A stretch of DNA of 64,000 nt from VXYL01 sp965199915 (GTDB lineage Bacteria > Pseudomonadota > Gammaproteobacteria > Pseudomonadales > Azotimanducaceae), in the NCBI GenBank assembly GCA_965199915.1, contig OZ241348.1, positions 1,674,001-1,738,000 on the forward strand. The letters are read 5' to 3'. Of this stretch, positions 63,030 through 64,000 are shown one piece after another (position 1 is the first letter of the stretch; every line of letters begins with the position of its first letter). The translations under genes and the position numbers were made by a program. The notes under the pieces are model-generated. The model did not search any database. It saw only the letters and a list, made by a program, of their open reading frames with translations, and was not told where the DNA came from.

Positions 63030-63811
63030 CGGTGCAGTTCTCGCACTTGGTTGCCGAAATCCGGCACCGCGGCGTGCTGGACGCAGCGGTTGTCCCACAT
63101 GGCCAAGGTGCCGCGCCGGTAGCGCACCCGCGCTTGGTAGCGTTCGCGGGTGCAGTGGTCGTAGAGGAAGTGCAGGATGGCGTGGCTCTCGCCAGGCGGC
63201 AATCCGGCGATGCGCCGGGTGAAGTTCTGGTTCACATACAACGCCTTGCGGCCGGTCTCCGGGTGTTTGATCACCACCGGATGGGCCACCGGGCGCCGGA
63301 TCAGGTCGATGTCGAAGTTGCGCCCGTCGTGCTCGGCGTCCAGCGGCGCCAAGAGCGCCTTCATGTTCTCCGACAAGTCTTCGTAAGCGCGGTATTGCGA
63401 CGCGAACAACGTGTCGCCGCCAACGCTCGGCACTTCGCGCGCCAGCAGCATGGAGATCTTCGGCGGAATCACCTTCCAACTCACGTCCGAGTGCCAACCC
63501 TCCGCCGTGCGCGGTTGTTCGCTCGCCGAGCGGATGAGCAGCATGTCGTTGAATCCGGGCACCGTTGGCGAGTAGCCGTGGACGTCGAGCTCGCCCCAGC
63601 GCAAACCGAACGCGCGCAACTGCGCGTCCGTCACGTGCGCTTGGCCGTGCAAGGCGAGCGCGTTGTATTCCAGCAGCAGCCCGCGGATGGCGGCGATGCC
63701 GTCGTCGTCCAAGGACGCGATGTCCGCCCCGTACACTTCCGCGCCGAGGGCGCCGGACAGCGGGCGCACGTCCAGCGCGAGATCGTTCAACACTTCGGCC
63801 GCTTCGGCCAC
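62993..63811 (-). CDS. TauD/TfdA-family dioxygenase
   Basis: A 272-residue Fe(II)/2-oxoglutarate dioxygenase. Iron ligands are His and Asp in TAEGWHSDVSWKVIPPK and His in NRCVQHAAVPDFG; Arg in VRELHRVAVLCDE binds 2-oxoglutarate. VRPLSGALGAEVYGADIASL is the usual start. GTG 63811 has GGGGGATTTCCC before it. It may oxidise taurine or another small acid, but the family also covers many other substrates and no sulfonate transport genes are here. Its last codons are duplicated downstream. Confidence 0.9.
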   Translation of the reverse strand: MAEAAEVLNDLALDVRPLSGALGAEVYGADIASLDDDGIAAIRGLLLEYNALALHGQAHVTDAQLRAFGLRWGELDVHGYSPTVPGFNDMLLIRSASEQPRTAEGWHSDVSWKVIPPKISMLLAREVPSVGGDTLFASQYRAYEDLSENMKALLAPLDAEHDGRNFDIDLIRRPVAHPVVIKHPETGRKALYVNQNFTRRIAGLPPGESHAILHFLYDHCTRERYQARVRYRRGTLAMWDNRCVQHAAVPDFGNQVRELHRVAVLCDERPSR

Positions 63812-63901
63812 GGGAAATCCCCCTTGTAGAGCAATGCCCCGATACTACTCCAATCGCACGCCGCCAGTTTGCGTTGGCGACACGCAGCGTGGCCTTGCCC
63901 C

Positions 63902-64000
63902 TCACTCCGGATCGCTCCCTTGGCGCGTTCGTCCCGCGCCGCGCTCGAAGGTCACGGTGACGAATCGGCTGTCGCGGTCCTCGGCCAGTTGCGGCACCGT
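63902..64000 (-). CDS. Partial CDS at the window edge, C-terminal 32 residues
   Basis: The minus frame reads TVPQLAEDRDSRFVTVTFER, then GAGRTRQGSDPE and a stop at 63902. The 5' part is outside the window. The piece has good coding character but is too short to name. Confidence 0.5.
   Translation of the reverse strand, partial: TVPQLAEDRDSRFVTVTFERGAGRTRQGSDPE

Overview
The window is GC-rich DNA (about 65 % by eye) with dense bacterial genes on both strands and frequent GTG/TTG starts. RNase T, CGFS glutaredoxin, SirB1-like protein, Lgt, an NfeD/slipin pair and several CaiB/BaiF and phytanoyl-CoA-dioxygenase-like enzymes suggest a proteobacterium, most likely an uncultured marine or host-associated gammaproteobacterium. 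That assignment is inference; no rRNA or marker gene is present. No tRNA, rRNA or CRISPR array was found.

The left 16 kb is a mobile, partly decayed region. It holds an IS4 transposase remnant, an IS630 and an IS5 element joined at one TA and splitting an AAA ATPase gene, and a frameshifted two-TM gene. It also holds a 2.7 kb IS1-like transposon with a DNA methyltransferase as cargo, a Uma2 fragment, a lone MNT nucleotidyltransferase, a 130-bp direct repeat in two copies and an ISAzo13 element. Metabolic genes between them are an amidohydrolase, an aldo/keto reductase and a D-2-hydroxyacid dehydrogenase. From 16.3 to 24.5 kb come a VOC protein, a CbbQ/CbbO-type MoxR-VWA pair, a TMEM220-like protein, threonine ammonia-lyase, a SirB1-like protein, an Eis-type acetyltransferase and a histidine phosphatase.

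Two defence loci stand out. At 24.76-26.53 kb there is a complete EcoRV-like restriction-modification system of visibly lower GC, with catalytic and DNA-recognition residues kept. At 33.9-38.2 kb a two-gene, overlapping operon encodes a 1152-residue protein (degenerate SIR2-like N-terminus, STAND-type P-loop, long helical C-terminus) and a 296-residue helical partner with an R-X4-H motif and a CCA-adding-enzyme-like tail. I regard this as the best candidate for an undescribed system. Between the two loci are a membrane glycosyltransferase-like protein, two CoA-transferases and a two-domain M16 lipoprotein peptidase.

The right half is mostly chromosomal: lgt-folA, sodC, a Gfo/Idh oxidoreductase, an RRM protein, a coupled pair of PhyH dioxygenases, an outer-membrane barrel with a small Cys-containing secreted protein, a cysteine synthase and an NfeD-slipin membrane module. 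A surface-glycan or phosphoglycolipid locus follows (two polytopic GT-like proteins, an alkaline-phosphatase-fold membrane protein and a UDP-galactopyranose-mutase-like flavoprotein). The end carries a phosphoglycerate-dehydrogenase-like enzyme, a third PhyH protein, a flavin monooxygenase, a PatB/MalY lyase, grxD, rnt, argG and a TauD-type dioxygenase whose 3' end is partly duplicated.
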